Assembly: GCF_001675045.1 (NCBI RefSeq)
Contig: NZ_LYPA01000023.1
Span: 1 to 64,000 of the forward strand
Length of the DNA stretch: 64,000 bases
Reading direction: 5' to 3'
Source: Paenibacillus oryzae
Lineage (GTDB): Bacteria > Bacillota > Bacilli > Paenibacillales > Paenibacillaceae
Part shown: positions 16,278 through 24,771 of the stretch, piece after piece
Numbering within the stretch: position 1 is the stretch's first letter
How the letters are laid out: each line of letters begins with the position of its first letter
Made by a program: the position numbers and the translations under genes
Notes under the pieces: generated by a model
Seen by the model: the letters and a program-made list of their open reading frames with translations, nothing else
Database searches by the model: none
What the model was told of the DNA's origin: nothing

Positions 16278-17051
16278 TTATATTTTATCTTTCGAAACAT
16301 TCATCATTAATAGTATCCCGTTTATATTATCTAGATATTCAACAAGCTCTTCGTAAGTCGGTTCGTACTCCGACTTGACTACTCTTCCTCTTAATCCAAA
16401 TATAGAAGCTAAATTTTGTTTGACTTGATCCTTATCATATCCGTTCTCTTCTATAAGGTTATATATAGTTCCCCTTAAAGTTTTGAGATCTGGATTTCTA
16501 TCCTGCCAATCTTTCAAGTGCTTTTCAAGTACAGCATATCCATTAATAATATTTTCAGTTGGAGAAGCATCGTGATTAAAGTCAATGGACGGAACAAATT
16601 TTTGATCAGGAATCACGTACTTTCGATCAAACAATCTAATAAATCTACTTGCAATAATTTCGTCTACTTGTAATCCCATCTCTTCTACTGAAAATCTCTT
16701 AAAGAATTCATATGCTACTTCTATATAAAAGTCTGTTGTAAATTCATCTGGAGTAATGCCTTTATGTTGGATAGTATTTCTCAAGTCGTGTATTTCTTGT
16801 AGTCTCGGCTTTTCAGGGATCGAAACCTCTTTTAAACTATTCAATGTTTCATGCACACTTAAAGTTAGACCGTCTGCTCGGTAGATAGATTTTCCTAAAA
16901 GAACTACTCTCTCTTTGAGCAATAACTCGATAGCGTGATCAATGTGTAGAATAGCAAATTTTCTGCCTAATGGCGTACCATCGAAAAAGTGTTCAATTCC
17001 ATGTTGGAAAGACTCAATTGAATGAATGAGCATCGGCGATTTTTTATTCAT
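16278..17051 (-). CDS. HEPN-like domain protein
   Basis: 257 residues. The first 100 residues are helical: FAILHIDHAIELLLKERVVL, then LQEIHDLRNTIQHKG with R91-N-T-I-Q-H96, matching the RX4-6H signature of HEPN RNases. The C-terminal part (LKTLRGTIYNLIEENGYDKD) is unassigned. HEPN proteins often act as toxins or abortive-infection nucleases. No antitoxin gene is in the cassette, so it is either self-controlled, a nucleotide-binding relative, or non-toxic. The context fits cassette-borne defence, but that is inference. Confidence 0.65.
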   Translation of the reverse strand: MNKKSPMLIHSIESFQHGIEHFFDGTPLGRKFAILHIDHAIELLLKERVVLLGKSIYRADGLTLSVHETLNSLKEVSIPEKPRLQEIHDLRNTIQHKGITPDEFTTDFYIEVAYEFFKRFSVEEMGLQVDEIIASRFIRLFDRKYVIPDQKFVPSIDFNHDASPTENIINGYAVLEKHLKDWQDRNPDLKTLRGTIYNLIEENGYDKDQVKQNLASIFGLRGRVVKSEYEPTYEELVEYLDNINGILLMMNVSKDKI

Positions 17052-17092
17052 TTGATCTTTAATCCTCCAAGTAAAATGATTTTTGTTAATTT

Positions 17093-17255
17093 CGCTTAAC
17101 GTTCTTGTATCTACGAACCCTCACTGCCTTAAGGGACGTCAGTCCCGGCCGCGACGCAGTTAGGCAGTGCAGGGTTGTCTGCCTGATCCTACTTCTTCGA
17201 AAATCCTCGGGCAGACCAAGGAGCTCAGCGACGTAGCGTAGATACGGTGTTATGT
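17093..17255 (-). repeat. attC-like site, 163 bp, with compensating arm changes
   Basis: The inner arms read TTGTATCTACGA and GCGTAGATACGG instead of TTGTATTCACGA and GCGTGAATACGG, so both arms changed together and pairing is kept. Outer boxes CGCTTAAC and GTTATGT. Centre has TCACTGCC / GGCAGTGC. Belongs to the gene at 17277-17885. Confidence 0.9.
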
Positions 17256-17276
17256 GATGTAACATGACCTCCTCGA

Positions 17277-17885
17277 TTACGCTTCACCTTCACCACAATT
17301 TAGAAGTAGTTCATAAAGATTTGTTTCATGGGCTCTTGAAAATTTGTTCTTTATATTAGCTTTATCCAGCCCAGAATAGTGCGCAAATACGAAAACAGGA
17401 TATAACTGGGATATATTACTTTCGATTGTTCCCTTTAGTTCTCGCCCTCCTTCAATATAAACTTGGAGATAAGATTCAATCCAATTAAATCCCATCTTGC
17501 CGTACCACTCTTGTACCCATAAATCATCTCGTGTCCATGCTTCTAAACGCTTTATTTTATATTTTCTTGCTCTTTCAATTGCCTCTGACAGAAGATATCT
17601 TCCAATACCTTTTCGTCTGTAGTCTGGATGGACGGCTACATGCCATATCATTCCTCCAAGTCCTTTTCTATTCTTCGAGCAAACATCTCCAGGGCTGTTT
17701 TCTAATTCAATATCAATTAAGCCTATGACTTCATTTCCTTCTAGTGCGACTAATTCAATTGATGGGTTTTGATAATGTTCTTTTTCCTTGAGCACATTAT
17801 CATAATAAGAAGTATCAAGGAATGATAGGACCCTACATCTTAACCAACTTGCTTCATCTTGATCCTGATAAGGACGAATAATCAT
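17277..17885 (-). CDS. GNAT N-acetyltransferase
   Basis: 202 residues. MIIRPYQDQDEASWLRCRVL opens the domain; acetyl-CoA loop IWHVAVHPDYRRKGIGRYLL, then LEAWTRDDLWVQEWYGKMGF. The C-terminus has a 50-residue extension beyond the GNAT core (SNISQLYPVFVFAHYSGLDK) that is shared by a Bacillus subgroup. Complete. Substrate unknown. ATG with AAAGGGAAAATTCTCA upstream, moderate ribosome binding site. Confidence 0.8.
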   Translation of the reverse strand: MIIRPYQDQDEASWLRCRVLSFLDTSYYDNVLKEKEHYQNPSIELVALEGNEVIGLIDIELENSPGDVCSKNRKGLGGMIWHVAVHPDYRRKGIGRYLLSEAIERARKYKIKRLEAWTRDDLWVQEWYGKMGFNWIESYLQVYIEGGRELKGTIESNISQLYPVFVFAHYSGLDKANIKNKFSRAHETNLYELLLNCGEGEA

Positions 17886-17935
17886 TGAGAATTTTCCCTT
17901 TCAATTTTTTTGTTGTATGATTTTTCATGTTATTT

Positions 17936-18125
17936 CACATAACGTTTTCTGTTCACGAGCCCGAAAGGCTTAAGTTGCCGATCAATCAAGCGCAGCGATT
18001 AATTCTTGCCGGGTGGTTCCGCCACTTAGCCTTGCAGGGTTGTCCGGCTGATTACGCTTTCAGTTCTTTTCAACTTCTGCCGGACAGAGGAGCGGATGCG
18101 ACGATGCGTGAACATGATGTTAGCC
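17936..18125 (-). repeat. attC-like site, long type (190 bp)
   Basis: Outer CACATAAC and GTTAGCC; inner TGTTCACGAGCC and GCGTGAACATG. Full set of long-type hairpins; the terminal stem includes TTGTCCGGC and GCCGGACAG. Belongs to the 18120-18731 gene, whose stop codon overlaps GTTAGCC. Confidence 0.92.
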
Positions 18126-18731
18126 GAAGTACTTGCCTTCTTTCAATTCTCCCTCACTATATTTCTGCTTCTTGTTTTTATATAAAACTCTTCCGAATTC
18201 CTCGTTTGCCGGTATAACTCTGATTATTCTATTTGAATTAATCGATTTCGTTAATACTATTTGGTAGTCACCAAGTATATATTCCATAAATGCTGCATCA
18301 TTCAGTGTTTCTTTATATAATTCAGGTCTTTTAAAAATTTCTTCCCTACCAAGTTTTAAATAGTCAGTTTCATTTGTTGGTATTCCTGCAGCACTCCAAG
18401 AAACTCTTTCTCCTATTCTCCAGATAACTGTATTCTGAAGTTCTTGCCCTAATTCTGATAAGCTTTTTATTGGTTTTTCAAACTTATCTCTTGTAGTCGC
18501 TCCAATGAAGTGACCGTAATATGCTGGGAGATCTTGTTCTTCAACTTTAAATATAAAGCCGTTATAACTTTTTCCATCTTTCCGAAATCTTTTTAGTGCT
18601 TTCATCCACCATCTGTCTAAAGAACGATGCCCAGTAACTGGGTAACAATAAATGCCGTTTGGACTTTTTCTTATGCCATTTTTTAAAATGTGTTTTGAAT
18701 TATTTACTGGCGACCAATGAACTACAAGCAT
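18120..18731 (-). CDS. Hypothetical protein, conserved HWSPVNN family
   Basis: 203 residues. The start VHWSPVNNSKHILKNGIRKS with YCYPVTGHRSLDRWW, then YNGFIFKVEEQDLPAYYGHF, FIGATTRDKFEKPIKS and NTVIWRIGERV, belongs to a conserved but uncharacterised family. The N-terminal H..P..N...IL..GI pattern resembles the start of DarT/ART-like enzymes, a weak hint of an ADP-ribosyl-type fold. ATG with TTTAGGAG 8 nt upstream. Intact, single-gene cassette. Confidence 0.6.
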   Translation of the reverse strand: MLVVHWSPVNNSKHILKNGIRKSPNGIYCYPVTGHRSLDRWWMKALKRFRKDGKSYNGFIFKVEEQDLPAYYGHFIGATTRDKFEKPIKSLSELGQELQNTVIWRIGERVSWSAAGIPTNETDYLKLGREEIFKRPELYKETLNDAAFMEYILGDYQIVLTKSINSNRIIRVIPANEEFGRVLYKNKKQKYSEGELKEGKYFG

Positions 18732-18766
18732 TAGGCAACTCCTAAACTATACTATTGCAAGTATTT

Positions 18767-18955
18767 CGGCTAACGTTTTTTGTTCACGAGCCCGAAAGGC
18801 TTAAGCTGCCCATCAATCCAGCGCAGCGATTGATTCCTGCCGGGTGGCTCCGCCACTTAGCCTTGCAGGGTTGTCCGACTGATTACGCTTCCATGCTTCT
18901 CAACTTCTGCCGGACCGAGGAGCGGATGCGACGATGAGTGAACATGATGTTATCT
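18767..18955 (-). repeat. attC-like site, long type (189 bp)
   Basis: Outer CGGCTAAC and GTTATCT; inner TTGTTCACGAGCC and a changed GAGTGAACATGA. All long-type internal hairpins present. Belongs to the nucleotidyltransferase cassette. Confidence 0.92.
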
Positions 18956-18989
18956 GCTGTCGGTCTCTTCTTCGAGATTTCTTTCAGTT

Positions 18990-19571
18990 TTATCTACTTC
19001 TTGCTTCAATCCAGGGATGTTCTACATATAAGGTCTTTAAGGAATTTATTAACCATTCTTTTCTTTCAGTCTCAATCAATTTATTGATATTTTTAAAATC
19101 TTCTTGGTCTTTGTATCTTGGATTCTTTGATTTATATAATAAAACTATTTCGGGGCATAGATATCGAACTCCATTTAATGACTGTAGGATAATTTCTGAT
19201 TTGGGCTTTCTTATTCTATTGTCTCTTCTGAATACCCAGTCATTACCCTCAGATTCATTTAATAGTACTTCCAATTTATTATCTGATTCTTCAGCATATG
19301 TTTCATGTATTGGAAGTTCCAACCTTTCCCCTAATTGCCATGGTTCAATTTCACCATAACTGACTTTCTTAAAGTTCCATCCAACTAAATAATCTTGTAA
19401 CTTTTTTTGATCATCTCTAAATATTACAATTTCAATATCCTCATGATCCCTTGTAATATTTCCAATATAAAGATCAATGGCCCAACCACCAGCAATTGCC
19501 CATGGGTAATTATAATCTTTCATTAAAGAAGCAATACAATTAGTTATCTTAAAATGATTCAAATACATCAC
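18990..19571 (-). CDS. Nucleotidyltransferase, aminoglycoside/lincosamide adenylyltransferase-like
   Basis: 193 residues. WAIAGGWAIDLYIGNITRDH then EDIEIVIFRDD gives the GG and DxE metal-binding signature of the aminoglycoside-2''-adenylyltransferase / LinA-type group. SEIILQSLNGVRYLCPEIVL and YKSKNPRYKDQEDF follow the family layout. Such enzymes transfer AMP to a drug or small molecule hydroxyl; the actual substrate is unknown. Start is GTG/ATG at 19571-19568 after AAGGAA. A plausible resistance-type cargo for a cassette, unproven. Confidence 0.75.
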   Translation of the reverse strand: MMYLNHFKITNCIASLMKDYNYPWAIAGGWAIDLYIGNITRDHEDIEIVIFRDDQKKLQDYLVGWNFKKVSYGEIEPWQLGERLELPIHETYAEESDNKLEVLLNESEGNDWVFRRDNRIRKPKSEIILQSLNGVRYLCPEIVLLYKSKNPRYKDQEDFKNINKLIETERKEWLINSLKTLYVEHPWIEARSR

Positions 19572-19604
19572 TTCCTTGTTTAAATCATGAATTCAGCACG
19601 ATTA

Positions 19605-19725
19605 CAGATAACGTTTCGTATATTCACGACGCCCCGCGAATGCCGGTTGTGTCCACTGCAACCACATCCTGAAACCGTTTCTGGGACCGAGGGCGTATGC
19701 CCGATGCGTGAATATGGTGTTATAA
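19605..19725 (-). repeat. attC-like site, 121 bp
   Basis: Outer CAGATAAC and GTTATAA; inner GTATATTCACGACG and GCGTGAATATGG. The centre is shorter than in the long type and has GGTTGTGTCC / GGAC elements. Belongs to the 2H phosphoesterase cassette. Confidence 0.88.
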
Positions 19726-19753
19726 GATGTCCCCGCCTACGAAGCATTTCCCT

Positions 19754-20314
19754 TCAATACGATTTGTCTTCAAATTCCTTATCCATAATATTTCTACAAA
19801 TAATCTCACCATCTAGGTACTCAATTTCAACTAGTACTAATTTCTTTACTTGTGTAATTTGAGGTTTAAAACAGTTCATTAAGTAGTTTATCGTATTTTT
19901 TAATTCTTCTATTGTTTTATTTTTTGCAATTGTCACATGCGGAAACCATCGTTCAGGGGAATAATAGCTGTTAGGTTTATATTCTTGAAAATAATCATGA
20001 ATGTCTTTCATTAGGTCTACAAATTCCTGCTTTGTATTAGGTTGTAGAAAGGATACGTTAGATGTTGGAAAGAAAGCCATTGCATCAAAAGTTAATTCAA
20101 ATCTAATTAGATCTTGACTAATAAATTCATTAAATCGTTTCTTTATAGATTCAGTTTCTACATTCTCATATACTGCAAGTGCTATGTGTGGTTCTGTTCC
20201 TTTCACACGGTTCATAAATGCAGATAAATTATGGGAATCGCATAATTCCCATAGATTACGAACATATTTATCAAATTCGTCTTCAAAAAACACTTCAATT
20301 GCATAGTGTTTCAT
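19754..20314 (-). CDS. 2'-5' RNA ligase / 2H phosphoesterase family protein
   Basis: About 186 residues from MKHYAIEVFFED, ribosome binding site GAGGAATAGT. Two HxT-type motifs are expected; the second is PHVTIA, the first reads PHIALA, with alanine in place of Thr/Ser. This family of two-lobed enzymes ligates or cleaves 2',5' and cyclic phosphate bonds in RNA or nucleotides. The alanine change may lower activity or reflect a divergent branch. Cytoplasmic, single-gene cassette. Confidence 0.7.
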   Translation of the reverse strand: MKHYAIEVFFEDEFDKYVRNLWELCDSHNLSAFMNRVKGTEPHIALAVYENVETESIKKRFNEFISQDLIRFELTFDAMAFFPTSNVSFLQPNTKQEFVDLMKDIHDYFQEYKPNSYYSPERWFPHVTIAKNKTIEELKNTINYLMNCFKPQITQVKKLVLVEIEYLDGEIICRNIMDKEFEDKSY

Positions 20315-20358
20315 ACTATTCCTCATTTCAATATGTTTTAAAGGTTTTGCGGGGATTT

Positions 20359-20506
20359 CTTATAACGTCCTTGTATTCACGACATTCATTCCCCTTAGAT
20401 AGCTTTTATCTTAGGGGAATGGATGTGTCCGCCTGAATCCTCTTCTCCGAATTGCCTCGGGTGGACCGAGGGGCGAAAGTCCCGAAGCGTGAATGCTGTG
20501 TTATAA
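20359..20506 (-). repeat. attC-like site, 148 bp, with capped central hairpin
   Basis: Outer CTTATAAC and GTTATAA; inner TTGTATTCACGAC and GCGTGAATGCTG. The centre holds a stem CATTCATTCCC / GGGAATGGATG capped by a 21-nt loop element (20394-20414) almost identical to that in the 8808-8970 site. Belongs to the 20528-20995 lipoprotein. Confidence 0.9.
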
Positions 20507-20527
20507 GATGTCCCCGCCTTCGAAGCA

Positions 20528-20995
20528 TTACTCATAATATCCACTACTTTTAGGTAAAGATTGGTATGATTCCTTAGATTCAATTAGTTCAATTATCATT
20601 CTTGTTAAATGCTTAAATTCCTTGTCACGCTCAGAATTATTAAATTCACCAACCCAATTTATCGATCGCTTAATCCCATCGTTATTTATTTCAAACATAT
20701 ATCCAGAATCTGGTTTCATTTTCATTCCTTCAACTTCGTCTGGATATTGAAATAATCCGATTTCTTTCATGTACGTATATATGATTTTCTTCTCTTCTTT
20801 TGTTAGAATTAATTCAATTGTTCTTACCCCATCTTTAACAAGATCTTTTGTGTATCTATTATCGAATGTATTTAATACATTCTTGTTCATTACGCCATAA
20901 GAAAATACAAAATTAAAATCATCTGAATATTCTTCTGAAGATGCACAACCTGTTAGAATTATAAGTAGTAATAGAGTAAATACTTTCTTGATCAT
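20528..20995 (-). CDS. Putative lipoprotein
   Basis: 155 residues. The N-terminus MIKKVFTLLLLIILTGCASS carries lipobox LTGC. The mature part has RTIELILTKEEKKIIYTYMK and PDSGYMFEINNDGIKRSINW, a pattern of small Bacillus lipoproteins of unknown function. Single-gene cassette, complete. Likely anchored on the outer face of the membrane. Confidence 0.7.
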   Translation of the reverse strand: MIKKVFTLLLLIILTGCASSEEYSDDFNFVFSYGVMNKNVLNTFDNRYTKDLVKDGVRTIELILTKEEKKIIYTYMKEIGLFQYPDEVEGMKMKPDSGYMFEINNDGIKRSINWVGEFNNSERDKEFKHLTRMIIELIESKESYQSLPKSSGYYE

Positions 20996-21031
20996 GTAAT
21001 CACTCTCACTTTCATTTCTTTGTGGGGATTT

Positions 21032-21128
21032 CTTATAACGTTCCTGTATTCACGACTCGACGCATGTCGAGTGTACGGCGTATGCCGGACCAAGGACGTA
21101 TGTCCGCAGCGTGAATATTATGTTATAC
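21032..21128 (-). repeat. attC-like site, compact type (97 bp)
   Basis: Outer CTTATAAC and GTTATAC; inner TTGTATTCACGAC, with CTGTATTCACG as read here, and GCGTGAATATTA. Centre matches the compact site at 16167-16263 (TCGACGCATGTCGAG). Belongs to the 21157-21606 gene. Confidence 0.9.
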
Positions 21129-21156
21129 GAAGGGGCCTTGAATTACTCACAAATGT

Positions 21157-21606
21157 TTAAGACAAAAGTTTATTAATTCCCTTCAAACGCTCTTTCAATA
21201 GGTTTAAAAATTCACTATCGTAGCCAAAAGAGCCTTTTAATATCGTTTCTATTAATCCAGCTCTTGAATATCTTCTCTTTGTAATGGAATAGGCAATTTC
21301 ATAATGCCCCATTTTTTGATCTATAAAAGTCATTTCAAACTCCTCATCACTCATTGCTTTTAAATGAATCATTTTGACTTCGCTATTTTCAGCTTTTAAA
21401 AGTCCTTCCATAAAGTTATGAAGTTCTTCATGTTCAATCCAAATCTCGACTTGTCCAGCAAACTGATCATCCTTAATATATACCAAGTAGTTAATGGATT
21501 TATATCGCTCTAATTCAACGTCTTTAAATGAAAAGAGGATATGTGATTTCTTGTCTTCAGATTGAATAAAGAAATCATATGGATCAAGTGGCTTATTCAA
21601 TATCAC
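21157..21606 (-). CDS. Hypothetical protein (possible immunity-type)
   Basis: 149 residues, no signal or membrane segment. FAGQVEIWIEHEELHNFMEG with LLKAENSEVKMIHLKAMSDE and HYEIAYSITKRR resembles in outline small immunity-like proteins of the WapI type (a strand-rich start then a helix F..L..L). The resemblance is weak and no function is claimed. Intact single-gene cassette. ATG at 21606 has poor ribosome binding (GAAGCAAGTGAT). Confidence 0.5.
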   Translation of the reverse strand: MILNKPLDPYDFFIQSEDKKSHILFSFKDVELERYKSINYLVYIKDDQFAGQVEIWIEHEELHNFMEGLLKAENSEVKMIHLKAMSDEEFEMTFIDQKMGHYEIAYSITKRRYSRAGLIETILKGSFGYDSEFLNLLKERLKGINKLLS

Positions 21607-21621
21607 TTGCTTCGGTCCTTT

Positions 21622-21781
21622 CGTATAACGTTCCTGTATTCATGAACCCGAGAGGCTTAAGGCGCGTTAGCGCCGGGTCGAAGACTTAGCCTCGCAGGGT
21701 TGTCTGCCAGACTCCATTTCTCCGAAATTCCTCGGGTAGACCAAGGAGCGTAAGCCCCGCAGCGTGAATACGGTGTTAGGT
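21622..21781 (-). repeat. attC-like site, 160 bp
   Basis: Outer CGTATAAC and GTTAGGT; inner CTGTATTCATGAACC and GCGTGAATACGG. Internal AGGCTTAAGG and GACCAAGGAGC are shared with the other types. Belongs to the GNAT gene at 21814-22278. Confidence 0.9.
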
Positions 21782-21813
21782 GAAGTGCGGACAGTCTATG
21801 CCCTCAAAAAAAT

Positions 21814-22278
21814 TTATTCTAACATCAGTTCCATAGGTTCATTACAATGTTTATAGCCATTACGTTCGTAAAATTCAATACTCCTTTCGCTTGGCCAAAC
21901 TATTATAAATTCATATTTATTAATCTTTGCCCATACTTCAATTTCCTTAAGTAACTGGCTCCCAATTCCCTTACCCCTATGCTCTGGTAATGTATAAACA
22001 TTAGTCATGTAAGTAAATGGATTCGTCTTCCTTCCTGGTCTTGGCACCTTAAATATTAGTTCTATATAAATATGTGATATGATTTGACCGTCCAAATCAG
22101 CAACCCAAATAAACCATTTATTATTATTGATAGCCTCTGTCAGAAATGACATGCACTCTAAGTAAAAATCATTATATTGGTTTTCTTCAATTTTGTGCTC
22201 ATTATATTCATTTGTAAAATCCCATCTCATCCTAATGAGTTGGTCAAAATCATTATTATTAGCAAGTCGAATAATCAT
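21814..22278 (-). CDS. GNAT N-acetyltransferase
   Basis: About 154 residues from MIIRLANNNDFDQLIRMRWD, AAGGTGATTCAT upstream. The acetyl-CoA loop is TLPEHRGKGIGSQLLKEIEV (RGKGIG) and the C-terminus EFYERNGYKHCNEPMEL. The QIISHIYIELIFKVPRPGRK segment is shared with Bacillus GNATs annotated only as family members. Complete; substrate unknown. Confidence 0.8.
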   Translation of the reverse strand: MIIRLANNNDFDQLIRMRWDFTNEYNEHKIEENQYNDFYLECMSFLTEAINNNKWFIWVADLDGQIISHIYIELIFKVPRPGRKTNPFTYMTNVYTLPEHRGKGIGSQLLKEIEVWAKINKYEFIIVWPSERSIEFYERNGYKHCNEPMELMLE

Positions 22279-22348
22279 ATGAATCACCTTATCTCTGGAT
22301 TCTAAATTTATTGTTTAAGTGATTTTTAATCATAAGTTCTTAGCATTT

Positions 22349-22537
22349 CACCTAACGTTTTGTGTTCACGAGCCCGAAAGGCTTAAGCTGCCAATCAATC
22401 CAGCGCAGCGATTGATTCATGCCGGGTGGCTCCGCCACTTAGCCTTGCAGGGTTGTCCGGCTGAATCTACTTCCTTGCTTCTCAACTTCTGCCGGACCGA
22501 GGAGCGAATGCGACGATGCGTGAATATGGTGTTATAC
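22349..22537 (-). repeat. attC-like site, long type (189 bp)
   Basis: Outer CACCTAAC and GTTATAC; inner TGTTCACGAGCC and GCGTGAATATGG. Complete set of long-type hairpins. Belongs to the NUDIX gene at 22574-23041. Confidence 0.92.
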
Positions 22538-22573
22538 GAAGACTTGCTCTTCTTGCTGATACCCTCAATCGAT

Positions 22574-23041
22574 TTAGCGATTTGTTTCATCAAAAGTACT
22601 TAAGAAATAAGGTCCTTTTAGAGTTTTATTCATATGGTCTTTTATTATTGTTCTGACATGATAGGGTTGTAAATTATGATTTTCCATCTCGTTGACATGC
22701 ACCCAATAAAATTCAAGATGCTTTTCTTTAGATACTGGATTGTAGGTATGATTTAATACCGAAATAGACACTATAAACAAATGATTGATCTCTTGATGAT
22801 AAAGATCAGGAAGTTCAAAATCAGCCTCTACCAATCCTAAGTATTCTTCAACTTGACTTTCTAAACCAAGTTCCTCTTGAATTTCTCGCTCCAAACTAGT
22901 TTTTATCCCTTCATTGAATTCCACATGTCCACCAGGTAAAAAGGTATTGTCCATACCAATACAGTGTGCAACCAAGACATAATCACCTGACGTTATAACT
23001 CCTCTTGCCAACACATGATATTTCTTTTTTGCTTCAGTCAT
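22574..23041 (-). CDS. NUDIX hydrolase
   Basis: 155 residues. Nudix box GGHVEFNEGIKTSLEREIQE then ELGLES, with the core EREIQEELG intact. The N-terminus YHVLARGVITSGDYVLVAHC and EINHLFIVSISV match MutT/ADP-ribose-type proteins. Substrate unknown. Single-gene cassette whose two ends match over about 16 nt (GTTATACGAAAACTTG against GTTATACGAAGACTTG). Confidence 0.8.
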   Translation of the reverse strand: MTEAKKKYHVLARGVITSGDYVLVAHCIGMDNTFLPGGHVEFNEGIKTSLEREIQEELGLESQVEEYLGLVEADFELPDLYHQEINHLFIVSISVLNHTYNPVSKEKHLEFYWVHVNEMENHNLQPYHVRTIIKDHMNKTLKGPYFLSTFDETNR

Positions 23042-23083
23042 ATACTTTAATGGCTCCTTTTAGTCTTTTAGATAGCAAGTTTT

Positions 23084-23247
23084 CGTATAACGTTCTTGCA
23101 TTAACGAACCCGAAAGGCTTAAGTGGAGCGCAGCGGAACGGGTCGCAGACTTAGCCTTGCAGGGTTGTCACGTGAATCAGCTTCTCTGCCAATGCATCAC
23201 CAGTGACCGAAGAGCGTATGCGACGCAGCGTTAATGCGGTGTTATAA
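23084..23247 (-). repeat. attC-like site, 164 bp, with compensating arm changes
   Basis: Inner arms read TTGCATTAACGA and GCGTTAATGCGG: both differ from the usual sequence but pair with each other. Outer CGTATAAC and GTTATAA. Belongs to the split methyltransferase cassette. Confidence 0.92.
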
Positions 23248-23285
23248 GATGTCCCCGCCTTCTTCGAGCCACTAAAATTCTTTTT

Positions 23286-24043
23286 TTACGGAATTAGAGG
23301 TGATCGATGTTTATTTGTTTTATCTGCTACGATTGTATAAAATGCCGGTACACCACTATTAATATGATGCGGCTCCTCTTCTAATTTCCTTAAAATCATG
23401 TTCTTATCTGCTAATGTTGATAGAATTTCACCCATCGTCCATTTTCTCAATAGAACTTTTGGTATGTCTTTACGATCTTCTTCTGAAAGAAAGTCTGAAA
23501 AAGCTATCTCTTCTTCTACAAGATTTGAATCAAAATAATTAGAACCTTTGCTTGAAAAAGGATGAAAATCCGTCAAAATAAGTCGACCATTGTTTCTTAG
23601 CAAGTTATTTACCAACTCAAAGATAGGTTCTAAATTCGAAAAGTAATGTAAAATACCAAATTCCATAAGAACTAAATCATAATTACTAAGATTCATCTCA
23701 GTTGGTAATTTAGAACATCCGCCAATATATAATTAAGTTTAACATTAGCATAACGAGCAACTTCGGAAGCATACTGTTGGTTCTCTTTGGAAATATCGAC
23801 AATAGTGACATCTGCGCCAAGCAATGCTAATGGAATTGCCTTGCTTCCCGTTGAACCAAGAAGATTGATAATCCTTTTTCCATTTGGGTCGCCAATATAC
23901 TTTATCCATCGACGAAGCTTATGTCTGCCATTAAGTTTAAGATTTTCTGCCTGTACTCCAGGAGGTCCAAAATGTAATACCCATGCTTCATAAGCTTTTG
24001 TATTCCATGCTTTATTATTAGTAGCTGTTAGTCTCTCCTGCAT
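23286..24043 (-). pseudogene. SAM-dependent methyltransferase split by a one-base deletion
   Basis: The first part (ATG at 24043) has the nucleotide-binding motif RIINLLGSTGSKAIPLALLG and VTIVDISKENQQYA and ends at a TGA after ADVLNYQLR. The second part begins at an overlapping ATGA and reads MNLSNYDLVLMEFGILHYF to the C-terminus. Adding one base after ADVLN restores LPTEMNLSNYD, the expected family sequence, so this is a frameshift; the ATGA overlap could still allow coupled translation of two halves. A sequencing error cannot be excluded. Confidence 0.75.
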
Positions 24044-24081
24044 GAGACACCTCTTTCTGCTTTTAATTTCTGCGGGGATTT

Positions 24082-24270
24082 CTTATAACGTCTTGTGTTC
24101 ACGGGCCCGAAAGGCTTAAGCTGCTCATCAATCAAGCGCAGCGATTGATTCTTGCCGGGTGGCTCTGCCACTTAGCCTTGCAGGGTTGTCCAGCTGATTA
24201 CGCTTCCATGCTTCTCAACTTCTGCCGGACCGAGGAGCGCATGCAACGATGCGTGAACATGGTGTTATGC
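24082..24270 (-). repeat. attC-like site, long type (189 bp)
   Basis: Outer CTTATAAC and GTTATGC; inner TGTTCACGGGCC and GCGTGAACATGG. Full long-type hairpin set. Belongs to the gene-less 18-bp-repeat cassette on its right. Confidence 0.92.
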
Positions 24271-24564
24271 GTTGCTTCCCACTTCCTCGATTCACTTACA
24301 TTTCACTAAGCTTGACAGATCTTATCTCTTATACGAATTTTCAATCTTCTACTGATCTTCGATCTCCTATAGTTCTTCAATCTTCTACCGTTTTTCAATA
24401 TCCTACGGCTCTTCAATCTTCTACCGTTTTTCAATTTCCTACAGCTCTTCAATCTTCTACTGCTTTTCAATCTCCTAAGGAACTTCAATTTCCTACCACT
24501 TTCAATCTCCTACAGTCTATTAGTCTTCTGCAATTCTTATAGTCTTTACGATGTTGGGAAGTTA
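24271..24564 (-). repeat. Gene-less cassette of 18-bp tandem repeats, copy A
   Basis: About 190 bp of degenerate 18-bp units beginning TTCAATCTTCTAC on the plus strand, at 24329-24520. Cassette ends are complementary (GTTATGCGTAACTTCCC against GTTATGCGTTGCTTCCC). On the cassette strand the units are six codons long, giving a possible 60-residue basic repeat peptide (24306-24488, TTG start, RRLKS/RRLKN units). It has no convincing ribosome binding site. Near copy at 26351-26645. Coding is unproven; a structural or non-coding role is equally possible. Confidence 0.75.
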
Positions 24565-24753
24565 CGCATAACGTTTTGTGTTCACGAGCCCGAAAGGCTT
24601 AAGCCGACGAACAATCAAGCGCAGCGATTGATTCTTGCCGGGTGGCTCCGCAACTTAGCCTTGCAGGGTTGTCCGGCTGATCACGCTTCCTCGCTTCTCC
24701 ACTTCTGCCGGACCAAGGAGCGGATGCGACGATGCGTGAACATGGTGTTAGAC
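24565..24753 (-). repeat. attC-like site, long type (189 bp)
   Basis: Outer CGCATAAC and GTTAGAC; inner TGTTCACGAGCC and GCGTGAACATGG. Full hairpin set. Belongs to the gene at 24772-25395. Confidence 0.92.
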
Positions 24754-24771
24754 GATGCCGCGTAGTTTAAC

